Shown: positions 16,514 through 24,330, counted from the stretch's first letter. The stretch: 43,131 nucleotides of DNA from JBEEJL01 sp043744215 (GCA_043744215.1 JAYTVC010000086.1:1-43131), one strand, 5' to 3'. The notes: generated from the sequence alone by a model not told the origin. A program made the numbers and translations.

Positions 16514-18079
16514 ATGAACCACAAAAAAATTCTCATACTAGATTTCGGCTCGCAATACACCCAGCTCATCGCGCGCCGCGTGCGCGAATGCGGCGTGTAT
16601 TGCGAATTGCATTCACATGATGTCAGCGATCAGTTCATCCGCGATTTTGCGCCATTGGGAATTATCCTTTCCGGCGGGCCGAATTCGGTGACGGAAAGTG
16701 AAACCCCGCGCGCGCCAAAAGCGGTATTCGAAATTGGCGTGCCGGTGCTCGGCATTTGCTATGGCATGCAAACCATGGCGGCGCAGTTAGGCGGCGCGGT
16801 AGAAAACGGCCTGGTGCGCGAATTCGGTTACGCGGAAATCCGCGCGCGCGGCCACAGCGAATTATTGCGCGACATCGAAGATCGCGTCACCGCCGAAGGC
16901 CACGGCATGCTCGATGTGTGGATGAGCCACGGTGACAAAGTCATGCAGATTCCGCCGCAATTCAAAGTCATCGCCTCGAATGCGGCCACGCCGATCGCCG
17001 GCATGGCTGATGAATCACGCAAATTTTACGCGCTGCAATTTCACCCTGAAGTCACGCACACGCCTAAAGGCAAAGCGATTTTGTCTCGCTTTGTGTACGA
17101 TATTTGCGGGCTGGCGTCGGACTGGAACATGCCCGATTACGTCGAAGAAGCCATCGACAAAATCCGTTCGCAAGTCGGCAATGACGAAGTGATTCTCGGT
17201 TTGTCCGGCGGCGTAGATTCGTCCGTCGCCGCCGCGCTGATCCACAAGGCCATCGGCAATCAACTCACCTGCGTATTTGTCGATAACGGTTTGCTGCGCC
17301 TCAACGAAGCCGAGCAGGTGATGCAAACCTTCGCCAAAAACCTCGGCGTCAAAGTGATTCATGTCGATGCGTCAAAAGAATTTTTACACCATCTAACCGG
17401 CGTCACCGACCCGGAGCAAAAACGCAAAATCATCGGCCGCGAATTCGTCGAAGTATTCCAGCGCGAGTCAGAAAAATTACCCAACGCAAAATGGCTGGCG
17501 CAAGGCACGATATACCCGGACGTAATCGAATCGGCAGGCGCAAAAACCAAAAAAGCCCACACGATTAAATCGCATCACAACGTCGGCGGGCTGCCCGAGA
17601 CGATGAAATTAAAATTGCTCGAACCGCTGCGCGAGCTATTCAAAGACGAAGTGCGCGAACTCGGCGTTGCATTGGGGCTGCATCACGACATGGTCTATCG
17701 CCACCCGTTTCCCGGCCCCGGTTTGGGCGTGCGCATTTTGGGCGAAGTGAAAAAAGATTACGCCGATTTACTCCGCCGCGCCGACGCCATTTTCATTGAA
17801 GAACTACGCAACGCCGGCTGGTACGAAAAAACCTCGCAGGCGTTCGCCGTATTCCTGCCAGTCAAATCCGTCGGCGTGATGGGCGATGGTCGCACCTACG
17901 ATTACGTCGTCGCGTTACGCGCCGTCGTCACATCCGATTTCATGACCGCGCATTGGGCCGAGTTGCCGTATAACCTGCTCGGCAAAGTGTCCAACCGCAT
18001 CATCAACGAAGTGCGCGGCATCAACCGTGTGGTGTATGACGTATCGGGCAAACCCCCGGCGACGATCGAGTGGGAATGA
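16514..18079 (+). CDS. guaA: GMP synthase (glutamine-hydrolysing)
   Basis: 521 residues from the ATG at 16514 (MNHKKILILDFGSQYTQ), in line with the family (about 525). An N-terminal glutamine amidotransferase has nucleophile Cys82 in GICYGMQ and the H/E pair in LQFHPEVTHT. An ATP-pyrophosphatase domain has the P-loop LSGGVDSS at about 230-237, and a C-terminal dimerisation domain ends in TIEWE. It converts XMP to GMP. The final codons are the insertion target of the downstream island; two further copies of this end lie at 24081 and 24181. The gene itself is left intact. Confidence 0.98.
   Translation: MNHKKILILDFGSQYTQLIARRVRECGVYCELHSHDVSDQFIRDFAPLGIILSGGPNSVTESETPRAPKAVFEIGVPVLGICYGMQTMAAQLGGAVENGLVREFGYAEIRARGHSELLRDIEDRVTAEGHGMLDVWMSHGDKVMQIPPQFKVIASNAATPIAGMADESRKFYALQFHPEVTHTPKGKAILSRFVYDICGLASDWNMPDYVEEAIDKIRSQVGNDEVILGLSGGVDSSVAAALIHKAIGNQLTCVFVDNGLLRLNEAEQVMQTFAKNLGVKVIHVDASKEFLHHLTGVTDPEQKRKIIGREFVEVFQRESEKLPNAKWLAQGTIYPDVIESAGAKTKKAHTIKSHHNVGGLPETMKLKLLEPLRELFKDEVRELGVALGLHHDMVYRHPFPGPGLGVRILGEVKKDYADLLRRADAIFIEELRNAGWYEKTSQAFAVFLPVKSVGVMGDGRTYDYVVALRAVVTSDFMTAHWAELPYNLLGKVSNRIINEVRGINRVVYDVSGKPPATIEWE
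18061..18079 (+). repeat. attL: island attachment core at guaA 3' end
   Basis: The last 19 bases of guaA (GACGATCGAGTGGGAATGA) recur at 24181-24199 with two differences and, shorter, at 24081-24097. guaA 3' ends are known integration sites for genomic-island integrases. Confidence 0.8.
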
Positions 18080-18102
18080 CGGGCGATGGAAATATCTATA
18101 TA

Positions 18103-18115
18103 AATCAATTGCTTA
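18103..18115 (-). promoter_or_regulatory. Consensus IHF-type site beside attL
   Basis: AATCAATTGCTTA is a perfect WATCAANNNNTTR match 24 bases inside attL. The flanking arm only partly resembles the dispersed chromosomal repeat. An IHF site at this spot would fit integrase-mediated recombination. Confidence 0.5.
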
Positions 18116-18223
18116 CGCTTTATTGAAGATGATCGTAAATACGACATCAATAGCAGCATAAGTTATTGAAAAATAACAAAAATTTTTATTTTGACGGCCG
18201 GAATTTTTAGAGATGCAGAGGGC

Positions 18224-18288
18224 GTTTTTTGACGGTAAATCTGCCGGTGAAAATTGGCGTTGTTCGTTGACGCGAATTTTTACCGTCA
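18224..18288 (+). repeat. Putative integrase arm-type sites, left end
   Basis: GTTTTTTGACGGTAAAT at 18224-18240 is identical over 17 bases to 23996-24012 in the same orientation. It is followed by a related TGCCGGTGAA, and an inverted form (TTTTTACCGTCA) lies at 18277-18288. The cluster sits about 145 bases inside attL. Confidence 0.55.
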
Positions 18289-18369
18289 GACGGCAAGTGA
18301 AAACGATCCCTCGCCAGCCTCAATTAGCCTGCGGTACATTTGTGTTCATCATCGTAAAACGAGCCGCGC

Positions 18370-19362
18370 ATGTCAAAGACCGAAGCCGAACTCATTCAGT
18401 TACGTGCTGAGAATAACGCGCTGAAGGCCCTGCTTGCACAGCGCGGCATCGCGGCGCCGCAACCATCAAATTCCGACATTGGCCCCGTTGGCGATTCCGC
18501 GCTGCAACACAATGGCAACGAGTTGTCTCCCGATGCGAAGGTCAAGCTCTTCCGACGACTCTTTCGTGGGAGGGAGGATATCTATCCAGTTCGCTGGGTA
18601 AGCAAGACGACGGGAGAGCCTAGGTATTCGCCTCTATGCGCCAACAAATGGCGACCCGGCATTTGCAAATTGCCGACCATAAAATGTAGTGAGTGCAGTC
18701 ATAGCCTATATGCGCCCGTCACCGACACCATCATTCGCCAGCATCTCAGGGGCGAGATCACCGTCGGCGTGTATCCACTGCTGGTCGATAACCGATGCTA
18801 TTTTCTCGCCATCGATTTTGATGAAGCGGATTGGCGCGAAGATGCCCGTGCGGTACTGCAAACCTGCCTTGAAAATGATCTCCCGGCTGCATTGGAAATT
18901 TCGCGCTCTGGCTCGGGGGCGCATCTTTGGCTTTTCTTTGCGAACGCGACGCCGGCAAGGGATGTGCGGCGCCTGGGGGCGGCGCTGATCAGCGCAACCT
19001 GCGCCCGCACTCGTCAATTGGCCCTTAAATCATACGACCGTCTGTTCCCGAATCAGGACACCATGCCGAAAGGCGGATTTGGCAACCTGATCGCCTTGCC
19101 GTTACAAAAGGAACCCCGTGACCTTGGACGCAGCGTCTTTGTCGACGCGAACTTGCAGCAGCTCCCCGACCAGTGGGCGTTCCTGGAAAACATCAAGCCC
19201 CTTCCGCAAAGCCGTATCGAAACGGCGTTGACCAAACTGGTCGGGGGCCGCCATCCGCTGGACATCGCTTATGCCGACGTGCCGGAAGAGAACGCTGACG
19301 CCCCATGGGTACGACCGGCCAAGCCGATGTCAAACTCAACGGCATCATGCCGAAAGCGGTAA
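18370..19362 (+). CDS. AEP-type primase domain protein, TOTE conflict-system-like (N-terminal part, frameshifted)
   Basis: 330 residues. An N-terminal coiled-coil-like start (AELIQLRAENNALKALLA) precedes a Cys-rich zinc-binding region (Cys90, then CKLPTIKCSEC) and an archaeo-eukaryotic primase domain. That domain shows the acidic FLAIDFD (D149, D151), SGSGAHLW with H185, and GFGNLIALPLQ. In most homologues this domain is fused to a DEAD-like helicase in one long protein. Here the frame stops at 19362 after unrelated residues (SNSTASCRKR), and the helicase continues in the -1 frame with a 58-base overlap. The split is probably a frameshift near 19320-19335, though two separate proteins remain possible. 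A role in defence or mobile-element replication is inferred from the family. Confidence 0.8.
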   Translation: MSKTEAELIQLRAENNALKALLAQRGIAAPQPSNSDIGPVGDSALQHNGNELSPDAKVKLFRRLFRGREDIYPVRWVSKTTGEPRYSPLCANKWRPGICKLPTIKCSECSHSLYAPVTDTIIRQHLRGEITVGVYPLLVDNRCYFLAIDFDEADWREDARAVLQTCLENDLPAALEISRSGSGAHLWLFFANATPARDVRRLGAALISATCARTRQLALKSYDRLFPNQDTMPKGGFGNLIALPLQKEPRDLGRSVFVDANLQQLPDQWAFLENIKPLPQSRIETALTKLVGGRHPLDIAYADVPEENADAPWVRPAKPMSNSTASCRKR

Positions 19363-20765
19363 AGGCGACAATCGCCGCCCAATTGTTCATCGAGAAGGCC
19401 GGCCTGCCGCAACCCTTGATGAATCGTCTAATCCGGATTGCGGCGTTCCAAAATCCGGACTTCTACAAACTTCAGGCCACGCTCAGGTCCACATGGAATA
19501 CCCCCCGGATCATCAGCCGCGCAGAAAACTACGAAAAATTTTTGTCGTTGCCTCGAGGTTGCCTGAGCGACGTCGAGGCATTGCTTGCCGTAAATAAAAT
19601 TGAGCTCCGTCTAGACGACGCGCGTTCGATGGGACAGCGAATGAACGCGACGTTCAACGGCGTGCTGCGCCCGGATCAGCAGGAAGCGCTCGAAGCTGTC
19701 ATAAAACATGATTTCGGCATGCTGATTGCACCCACCGCATTTGGAAAGACGGTCACCGCAGCTGCGGTTATCGCCAAGAGAAAGGTCAGTACCTTGGTGA
19801 TTGTTCACCGCGCCGACCTCATGCGGCAATGGCAGGAGCGGCTTGGCAGTTTCGTCGGACTGGACGAGCAAAAAATTGGCCTGATCGGCGCCGGGAAAAA
19901 GAAGCCCACCGGCATGCTCGACATTGCGGTCATTCAAAGCCTGGCGCGCCGAGACGATCTTCCCGAACTGTTGAGCCAATACGGACAGGTCATCATTGAC
20001 GAGGCACATCATTTAACCGCAGAAACTTTCGAAGCGGTCTTGAAGCAAGCCAGCTCACGCTACGTCCTCGGACTCAGCGCCACCCCGGTTCGCAGTAACG
20101 GACACCACCCGATCATCTTCATGCAGTCCGGCCCTGTCAGGCATATCGCCAAGCGCCCGGCACACGTCCCGGATCAGCTAATGGTTCGGATCCGACATCT
20201 TCCGACTCCGTCCATTCCGCCGCACGCCAGCATTCAAGAGGTCATCCGACTGCTGGCCGCGGACAGCGATAGAAACGTACGCATCGTCACCGACGCGATC
20301 AACGCATTGAACAACGGGCGGAAGGTGTTGTTGCTGACCAAGCGGACAGAACACCTTGACCTGTTGTACGCGCATTTGGCGAATGTCGAATACCCTTGCT
20401 TCATGCTGCACGGCCGTATGAAGGCAAAGGAACGTCAGGCTATCATCAAGGCCCTGGCGGAGTTGCCAGAGGACGCCCCGCACATACTGTTGGCCAGCGC
20501 CCAACTGGTCGGCGAGGGTTTCGATCATGCGCCGTTGGACACGCTTATCCTGACGCTGCCAATTTCATGGACAGGGACGCTGCAGCAATACGCCGGCCGT
20601 CTACATCGTGACCATGCAAACAAGAGCGACATCTTGATTTACGACTACGTCGAGCTGAATCATCCGCAACTCTACAGAATGCGGGAAAAGCGACAGCGGG
20701 GTTACCGGGCGATGGGTTATCAAGTGGATTCCGATCAACAGCAATTTCGCCTTGGATCCCTATGA
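19305..20765 (+). CDS. DEAD/DEAH-type helicase, C-terminal part of the AEP primase-helicase
   Basis: 486 residues. It has Walker A APTAFGKT, Walker B VIIDEAHH, motif III GLSATP and motif VI QQYAGRLHR, so a complete superfamily 2 core is present. The segment VKLNGIMPKAVKATIAAQLF before it belongs to the linker that joins primase and helicase in fused homologues. That places the breakpoint just before it. An ATG at 19305 without a good ribosome binding site could allow reinitiation from inside the primase gene. Like its partner it lies in the guaA island and has no typical housekeeping neighbour. Confidence 0.82.
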   Translation: MGTTGQADVKLNGIMPKAVKATIAAQLFIEKAGLPQPLMNRLIRIAAFQNPDFYKLQATLRSTWNTPRIISRAENYEKFLSLPRGCLSDVEALLAVNKIELRLDDARSMGQRMNATFNGVLRPDQQEALEAVIKHDFGMLIAPTAFGKTVTAAAVIAKRKVSTLVIVHRADLMRQWQERLGSFVGLDEQKIGLIGAGKKKPTGMLDIAVIQSLARRDDLPELLSQYGQVIIDEAHHLTAETFEAVLKQASSRYVLGLSATPVRSNGHHPIIFMQSGPVRHIAKRPAHVPDQLMVRIRHLPTPSIPPHASIQEVIRLLAADSDRNVRIVTDAINALNNGRKVLLLTKRTEHLDLLYAHLANVEYPCFMLHGRMKAKERQAIIKALAELPEDAPHILLASAQLVGEGFDHAPLDTLILTLPISWTGTLQQYAGRLHRDHANKSDILIYDYVELNHPQLYRMREKRQRGYRAMGYQVDSDQQQFRLGSL

Positions 20766-20883
20766 CTGTTGGACTACGCCGCTGCGCGTTGGGTGGCAGT
20801 TCGGAGATTGGCGCTAGGAAATAGTGCACCGGTTCATATGCTGAAGTAGAGGGATGTCCCCGGCTTTGGCGGAGGAATCAGCC
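20766..20883. other. Short gap with strong ribosome binding site
   Basis: No gene is seen. A good ribosome binding site (GGAGGAATCAGCC before an ATG) leads into the integrase fragment, suggesting this is the original leader of a now-deleted recombinase gene. Confidence 0.45.
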
Positions 20884-20956
20884 ATGAACACCTTGCACAG
20901 TCAAATGTGTGCCGATATGGTTTTGCGCGGCATGTCGCCGCGAACACAGCAGCACC
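20884..20956 (+). pseudogene. Tyrosine recombinase N-terminal fragment
   Basis: The 24 codons from the ATG read MNTLHSQMCADMVLRGMSPR and then TQQ. This matches the first helix of the SAM-like core-binding domain of XerC-type integrases (pattern M..DM.LRGLSPRTQ..Y). The frame then runs into the truncated AbiEii gene on the opposite strand. Only about 70 bases remain, so the gene is dead. Confidence 0.6.
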
Positions 20957-21100
20957 TTAGGGGGCGGCAAAGATGTGCCACAGCGTCCAGACTACCCAGA
21001 TGTCTTTTTCCAACAGATGGGGCAGCAGGCCCGATGTGTTCGCTGCAAGGTCGAGCGCCTCCAGGCGTTCGGCGAGGGAGAGCTGGAAGAATTCAACCAT
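20957..21100 (-). pseudogene. AbiEii-type nucleotidyltransferase toxin, truncated after 47 residues
   Basis: It starts at an ATG overlapping the antitoxin stop. The protein reads VEFFQLSLAERLEALDLAA and LLPHLLEKDIWVVWTL, the typical N-terminus of AbiEii/AbiGii toxins. A stop follows at the junction with the integrase fragment. The nucleotidyltransferase GS..D active site, which follows this region in full-length members (about 280-300 residues), is absent. The toxin is therefore inactive. Confidence 0.75.
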
Positions 21101-21689
21101 AGGCCACCAAGGCGCTGACCTCTTGGGCCATCCAGGTCGGCAGGCGCGACCGTGCCGACGCGACTTCTTTCAGTTCGGACGGTGGCAGCTTGGCGCGCAG
21201 CTTCTGGATCGCTTCCCCTGCTTTTTCCGGGCCTAGCCAAGCCAGTGCCCGCACTACCTCGCCAGCAGCCCGCCCAAGAAAGATCAGTTGCCACATTGGT
21301 GCGTGTCGGAACTCGACCATCTGCGCGCCCAATTTCAAGCGGCGACTAGGGCCGGACGTGAGATAGACCGCTCGCATTGGGACCTGCGTGGTCAGGCCCA
21401 GCACGTTGGCGGCGGCGGCACCGTGCGACACAATGGTTTCCCCACGCTGGTTTGCCAAGCCCTCGACCATCTTGACGGCCGAAGGCGCACGAGTGCCAAA
21501 GCGGCTCTCGACGGGCAGGACATAGATACCGTGGCCAGCGCGCAGGAGGGCGCCGCGCTGCACTAGGCGGGACAGCACTTGATCCACGGCTGCGCGACTA
21601 CCTAAGTGCAACAGTTCTTTGGCGACCAAAGGCGTACCCTCCGGCGCTCCGGTGGCGTGTTCCAAGACTTGTTTGGCGAGGGTCTGCAT
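21093..21689 (-). CDS. AbiEi-type antitoxin (DUF6088 family)
   Basis: 198 residues from the ATG at 21689, preceded by AGGAAA; a GTG at 21734 is an alternative but overlaps the -35 box. The N-terminal winged-helix-like region (AAVDQVLSRLVQRGALLRAG, then HGIYVLP) is followed by the typical VSHGAAAANVLGLTTQVP and YLTSGPSRRLKLG. In AbiE systems this protein represses its promoter and neutralises the AbiEii nucleotidyltransferase. Here the toxin gene downstream is truncated, so the antitoxin is an orphan. Confidence 0.85.
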   Translation of the reverse strand: MQTLAKQVLEHATGAPEGTPLVAKELLHLGSRAAVDQVLSRLVQRGALLRAGHGIYVLPVESRFGTRAPSAVKMVEGLANQRGETIVSHGAAAANVLGLTTQVPMRAVYLTSGPSRRLKLGAQMVEFRHAPMWQLIFLGRAAGEVVRALAWLGPEKAGEAIQKLRAKLPPSELKEVASARSRLPTWMAQEVSALVAYG

Positions 21690-21712
21690 GGCGTTATTTC
21701 CTGAATGGAAGA

Positions 21713-21741
21713 CGTATAAAGCTATTTCTGACACTTTTCAA
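21713..21741 (-). promoter_or_regulatory. Promoter of the abiE antitoxin gene
   Basis: On the minus strand TTGAAA (21741-21736) and TATACG (21718-21713) are spaced by 17 bases, just upstream of the antitoxin start. GTGTCAGAAATAGC in the spacer may be the autoregulatory operator. Confidence 0.6.
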
Positions 21742-21882
21742 GTCCTAAAGCTTGGGAGACAAAGTCGGCCAAGGTTGGCTCGGATGTAAGCGGGAGTCTA
21801 CGGTCGCGCGAGGCGGCATCCGCAAGCTGCGTGCGTGCGGCGATAGACGCAGAAGCTTGCTTGCCTACTTATTTAGCTGCTG

Positions 21883-21957
21883 ATAGGCTTTGTGCCTATT
21901 ATTTTAATCAAGTAGGCCTTATGAGCCTTGCAGAATTTACCATAACTTGCCTATTAT
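21883..21957 (+). promoter_or_regulatory. hipBA promoter and likely HipB operators
   Basis: A palindrome ATAGGC-N5-GCCTAT lies at 21883-21899, and GCCTATTAT recurs at 21894 and near 21949. The predicted promoter is TTGCAG at 21928-21933 and TATTAT at 21952-21957 with an 18-base spacer. HipB homologues repress their own operon through such paired sites, so these are candidate operators. Confidence 0.5.
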
Positions 21958-21989
21958 GATGGTCGTTAAGTGTATGTAAGCCTAAAATC

Positions 21990-22322
21990 ATGAGCAATTT
22001 CGCCATTCCGTTGCATGTTTCCGAGCGTGTCGCCCAGCTAGGCCAGCGCATCCGCGTCGCGCGGATTCGTCGTGGCTGGTCAGTGGTGGACCTTGCCAGT
22101 AAAGCAGGGATCAACCGCAATACGCTCACGGCCCTGGAGCTTGGCAAGCCCGGCACAGCCATCGGCGTCTGTTTCACCGTGCTGTGGGCGCTCGACCTGG
22201 AAAAATCTCTGGACGCTGTGGCCGACCCCGACACCGATGTTCACGGCAAGGCGCTCGAAGTTTCCCGTCGTCCCACCCGCGTGGGCAAGCCACGCAAGAG
22301 CGGCAACGACTATGACTTCTGA
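21990..22322 (+). CDS. hipB: HipB-like Xre-family antitoxin
   Basis: 110 residues with a Cro/C1-type helix-turn-helix (LGQRIRVARIRRGWSVVDLA, then INRNTLTALELGKPGTAIG) and a basic C-terminal tail (SRRPTRVGKPRKSGND). It overlaps hipA by 11 bases. It should repress the operon and inhibit the HipA kinase. It belongs to the guaA island cargo. Confidence 0.88.
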   Translation: MSNFAIPLHVSERVAQLGQRIRVARIRRGWSVVDLASKAGINRNTLTALELGKPGTAIGVCFTVLWALDLEKSLDAVADPDTDVHGKALEVSRRPTRVGKPRKSGNDYDF

Positions 22323-23574
22323 GCGCGAAGCCTACGTCTACGTCCAGCTCCCCGGCACCCTGAACACAGTGCCGGCGGCGCTGCTGAAAGTACAGACCTT
22401 GCCCGACGGCACGCAGATTGGGCGCTTTCGCTATGGCGATCGTTATCTCCAGCGTGCCGAAGCGGTTGCACTTGACCCGTACCGCCTGCCGCTGGATAAA
22501 ACCGTCCATGAGTTCACCCAACTCAAGGGTATCCCTAGTGCTCTGCGTGATGCGAGCCCAGACGCTTGGGGACGGCGGGTCATCGAGCACAAGCTCGAAC
22601 GTGCTGCGCGTGATCTACATGAAATCGACTATCTGCTGCATGGCCCGCAGGATGGCGCTGGCTATCTGAGCTTCGGCCTCAAGGCCGAACCACCCGCTCC
22701 TAAGCGGCAGTACAACCGCACCCATCAGCTCGCCGAACTGGTTGCTGCTGCGCAGGCTATCGAGGAAGGCAGGCCGGTACCGGTGCACCTGCTGGAACGG
22801 CTCGATCCCGGCACCAGCATGGGCGGTGCCCGACCCAAAGTCACCATCGAGGACGCGCAGTGTCTGTGGCTCGGCAAGTTTCCCGCCAAAGATGATCGCT
22901 GCAACTTGCAGCGCATCGAGTACGCCACTCTCGACCTCGCACGCCGCTGCGGCCTGAACGTCACGCAGGCACGCCTGCAGGCGGTCGGCGACAGCGATGT
23001 GTTGATGCTGCAGCGCTTCGATCGCGAACACACGGACAAGGGCTATCTGCGCTTTGGACTGGTCAGTGGACTCACGGTGCTCGACTGCGACGATAGCTAT
23101 CTGAACCGTGAACGCTGGTCCTATCCGCTGTTGGCCGACAACCTGCGTCGCTGGTCCGACAAGCCCGAAGCCGATTGCGCTGAACTGTTCCGGCGCATGG
23201 TCTTCAACGCCGCAGTGACCAACAACGATGATCACCCGCGCAACCATGCGTTGCTGCGCCGCTCAAAGGAATGGCGCCTATCGCCCGCCTACGACTTGGT
23301 GCCCGCACCTGTGGTGAGCCTGGAGCGGCGCGACCTCGCACTGACCGTGGGCAATTACGGTCGCACGGCCAGTATCTACAATTTGCTATCGCAGTCAGGT
23401 CGCTTCGGGTTGTCAGCCGAAGAGGCCCGCAGGGAAATCGACCAGATCGTGGCAGTCGTGCGGCAATGGCGCGAGAGCTTCTTCGCTTGTAGCGTGACTG
23501 CCCAAGACGTGGACTACATCGCTCCGGCCATCTTGCCTGAATGCTTCTTCTTTGAAGCAACGCCGGATCGTTGA
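22312..23574 (+). CDS. hipA: HipA-like serine/threonine kinase toxin
   Basis: 420 residues from the ATG at 22312, which lies inside the hipB stop region; a longer frame upstream is a shadow of hipB. HipA N-terminal domain features (RFRYGDRYL, LPLDKTVHEF) are followed by the kinase part with GTSMGGARPK, MLQRFDRE, catalytic NNDDHPRNHALL and SPAYDLVP. All key kinase motifs appear intact. E. coli HipA phosphorylates GltX; the target here is unknown. Length is close to the 440 of E. coli HipA. Confidence 0.92.
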   Translation: MTSEREAYVYVQLPGTLNTVPAALLKVQTLPDGTQIGRFRYGDRYLQRAEAVALDPYRLPLDKTVHEFTQLKGIPSALRDASPDAWGRRVIEHKLERAARDLHEIDYLLHGPQDGAGYLSFGLKAEPPAPKRQYNRTHQLAELVAAAQAIEEGRPVPVHLLERLDPGTSMGGARPKVTIEDAQCLWLGKFPAKDDRCNLQRIEYATLDLARRCGLNVTQARLQAVGDSDVLMLQRFDREHTDKGYLRFGLVSGLTVLDCDDSYLNRERWSYPLLADNLRRWSDKPEADCAELFRRMVFNAAVTNNDDHPRNHALLRRSKEWRLSPAYDLVPAPVVSLERRDLALTVGNYGRTASIYNLLSQSGRFGLSAEEARREIDQIVAVVRQWRESFFACSVTAQDVDYIAPAILPECFFFEATPDR

Positions 23575-23995
23575 AGCGCTGGTATGAGCGCCAAGTTCTC
23601 CGTAAATGACACTGAGCGGCAAGTTCGTGTCCTTGTGGGAGACGAATTGAGCGTAAAACGTAACAATGAAAATTCGATCGCGAAATTTGCCATAATCTGC
23701 ACCAAAGTAGGGAGTTGTTCGCGTTTGACTTACTTTTGACCCAGTATGCCGGAAATTATTGAACAACCGGCTTACTCGGCAAACTATTGCCCGCTGGTGG
23801 ATTTTAAAGATTGGAACACGCTCGCTATATAACGGTTGGTAACGAGAAGTCGTTTCTTTATACTTGTTCCTCGAAGGAACAACGTAAGACCCAGTGGCTT
23901 CGATGGCTTCCAGCTCCCGTCGATAGTTGACGATTGATGTGGGAAAGTAGTCGCCCAGCAAACTGAGTGCATCTCCCGTGCCAGTCAAAGCGCTT

Positions 23996-24024
23996 GTTTT
24001 TTGACGGTAAATATGACGGTAAAG
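23996..24024 (+). repeat. Putative integrase arm-type sites, right end
   Basis: GTTTTTTGACGGTAAAT is identical to 18224-18240 and is followed by TGACGGTAAAG. Both copies point the same way, as expected if they flank the core in the circular form. Confidence 0.55.
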
Positions 24025-24080
24025 TTAGATGGTCAACACAAACAAAGCTAGTATCCATGCGGGTTTTCAGGCATTGGAAA

Positions 24081-24097
24081 CAATTGAGTGGGAGTGA
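24081..24097 (+). repeat. Internal att copy (second guaA 3'-end duplicate)
   Basis: CAATTGAGTGGGAGTGA differs by one base from the copy at 24183-24199. Together with the preceding bases it would encode ETIEWE-stop, the GuaA C-terminus. It suggests two successive integrations. Confidence 0.65.
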
Positions 24098-24180
24098 GAA
24101 TTTCGATCTGAGTGAGACAAGATAATGAATACTATGAATAATCAACAGCCAGCACGTTCTTTGTATCAACTTTCGAGAGT

Positions 24181-24199
24181 GACAATCGAGTGGGAGTGA
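24181..24199 (+). repeat. attR: island attachment core
   Basis: GACAATCGAGTGGGAGTGA matches the last 19 bases of guaA at 17 positions. It marks the outer right boundary of the island. Confidence 0.75.
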
Positions 24200-24246
24200 T
24201 TATTTGTGAAGGTTTCAAAATAATTTGAGGGATAGCTCATATTTAA

Positions 24247-24276
24247 TAACCATTTGATTATATTTAATGAATTATC
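24247..24276 (+). repeat. Dispersed IHF-core repeat, copy 5
   Basis: Core TAACCATTTGATT at 24247-24259 followed by an AT-rich arm. It lies about 50 bases outside attR, where native chromosome resumes, downstream of hicB. Confidence 0.7.
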
Positions 24277-24330
24277 ATTCGTCCCATACATTCTTCGTCT
24301 TCCAATCATAATTTGATATCTCATGCATTG

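Larger units (their letters stand above)
23575..24180. other. Non-coding right end of the island
   Basis: About 600 bases with no credible gene. An antisense frame of 191 codons crosses the end of hipA and has no recognisable motif. The region contains the right-hand copy of the 17-base arm-type repeat at 23996-24012, followed by a half copy (TGACGGTAAAG), and an att-like copy at 24081. Confidence 0.55.
18080..24199. mobile_element. Genomic island integrated at guaA (about 6.1 kb)
   Basis: The segment lies between guaA and a repeat of its 3' end. It holds a split AEP primase/helicase, an integrase fragment, a broken AbiE system and hipBA, all typical accessory cargo. It carries no intact integrase, so it is probably immobile or depends on a helper. 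Its interior lacks the AT-rich dispersed repeats found throughout the flanking chromosome. A 17-base direct repeat near each end (18224-18240 and 23996-24012) looks like an integrase arm site. The right boundary has two att copies 100 bases apart, so a second, mostly deleted insertion is possible. Confidence 0.78.

Noticed and set aside
19305..19362. Programmed -1 ribosomal frameshift between primase and helicase
   Set aside because: No X XXY YYZ slippery heptamer or clear stimulatory hairpin was found; an indel is simpler.
23413..23988. A 191-codon frame on the minus strand across the end of hipA
   Set aside because: It overlaps hipA antisense, has no ribosome binding site, and shows no recognisable motif.
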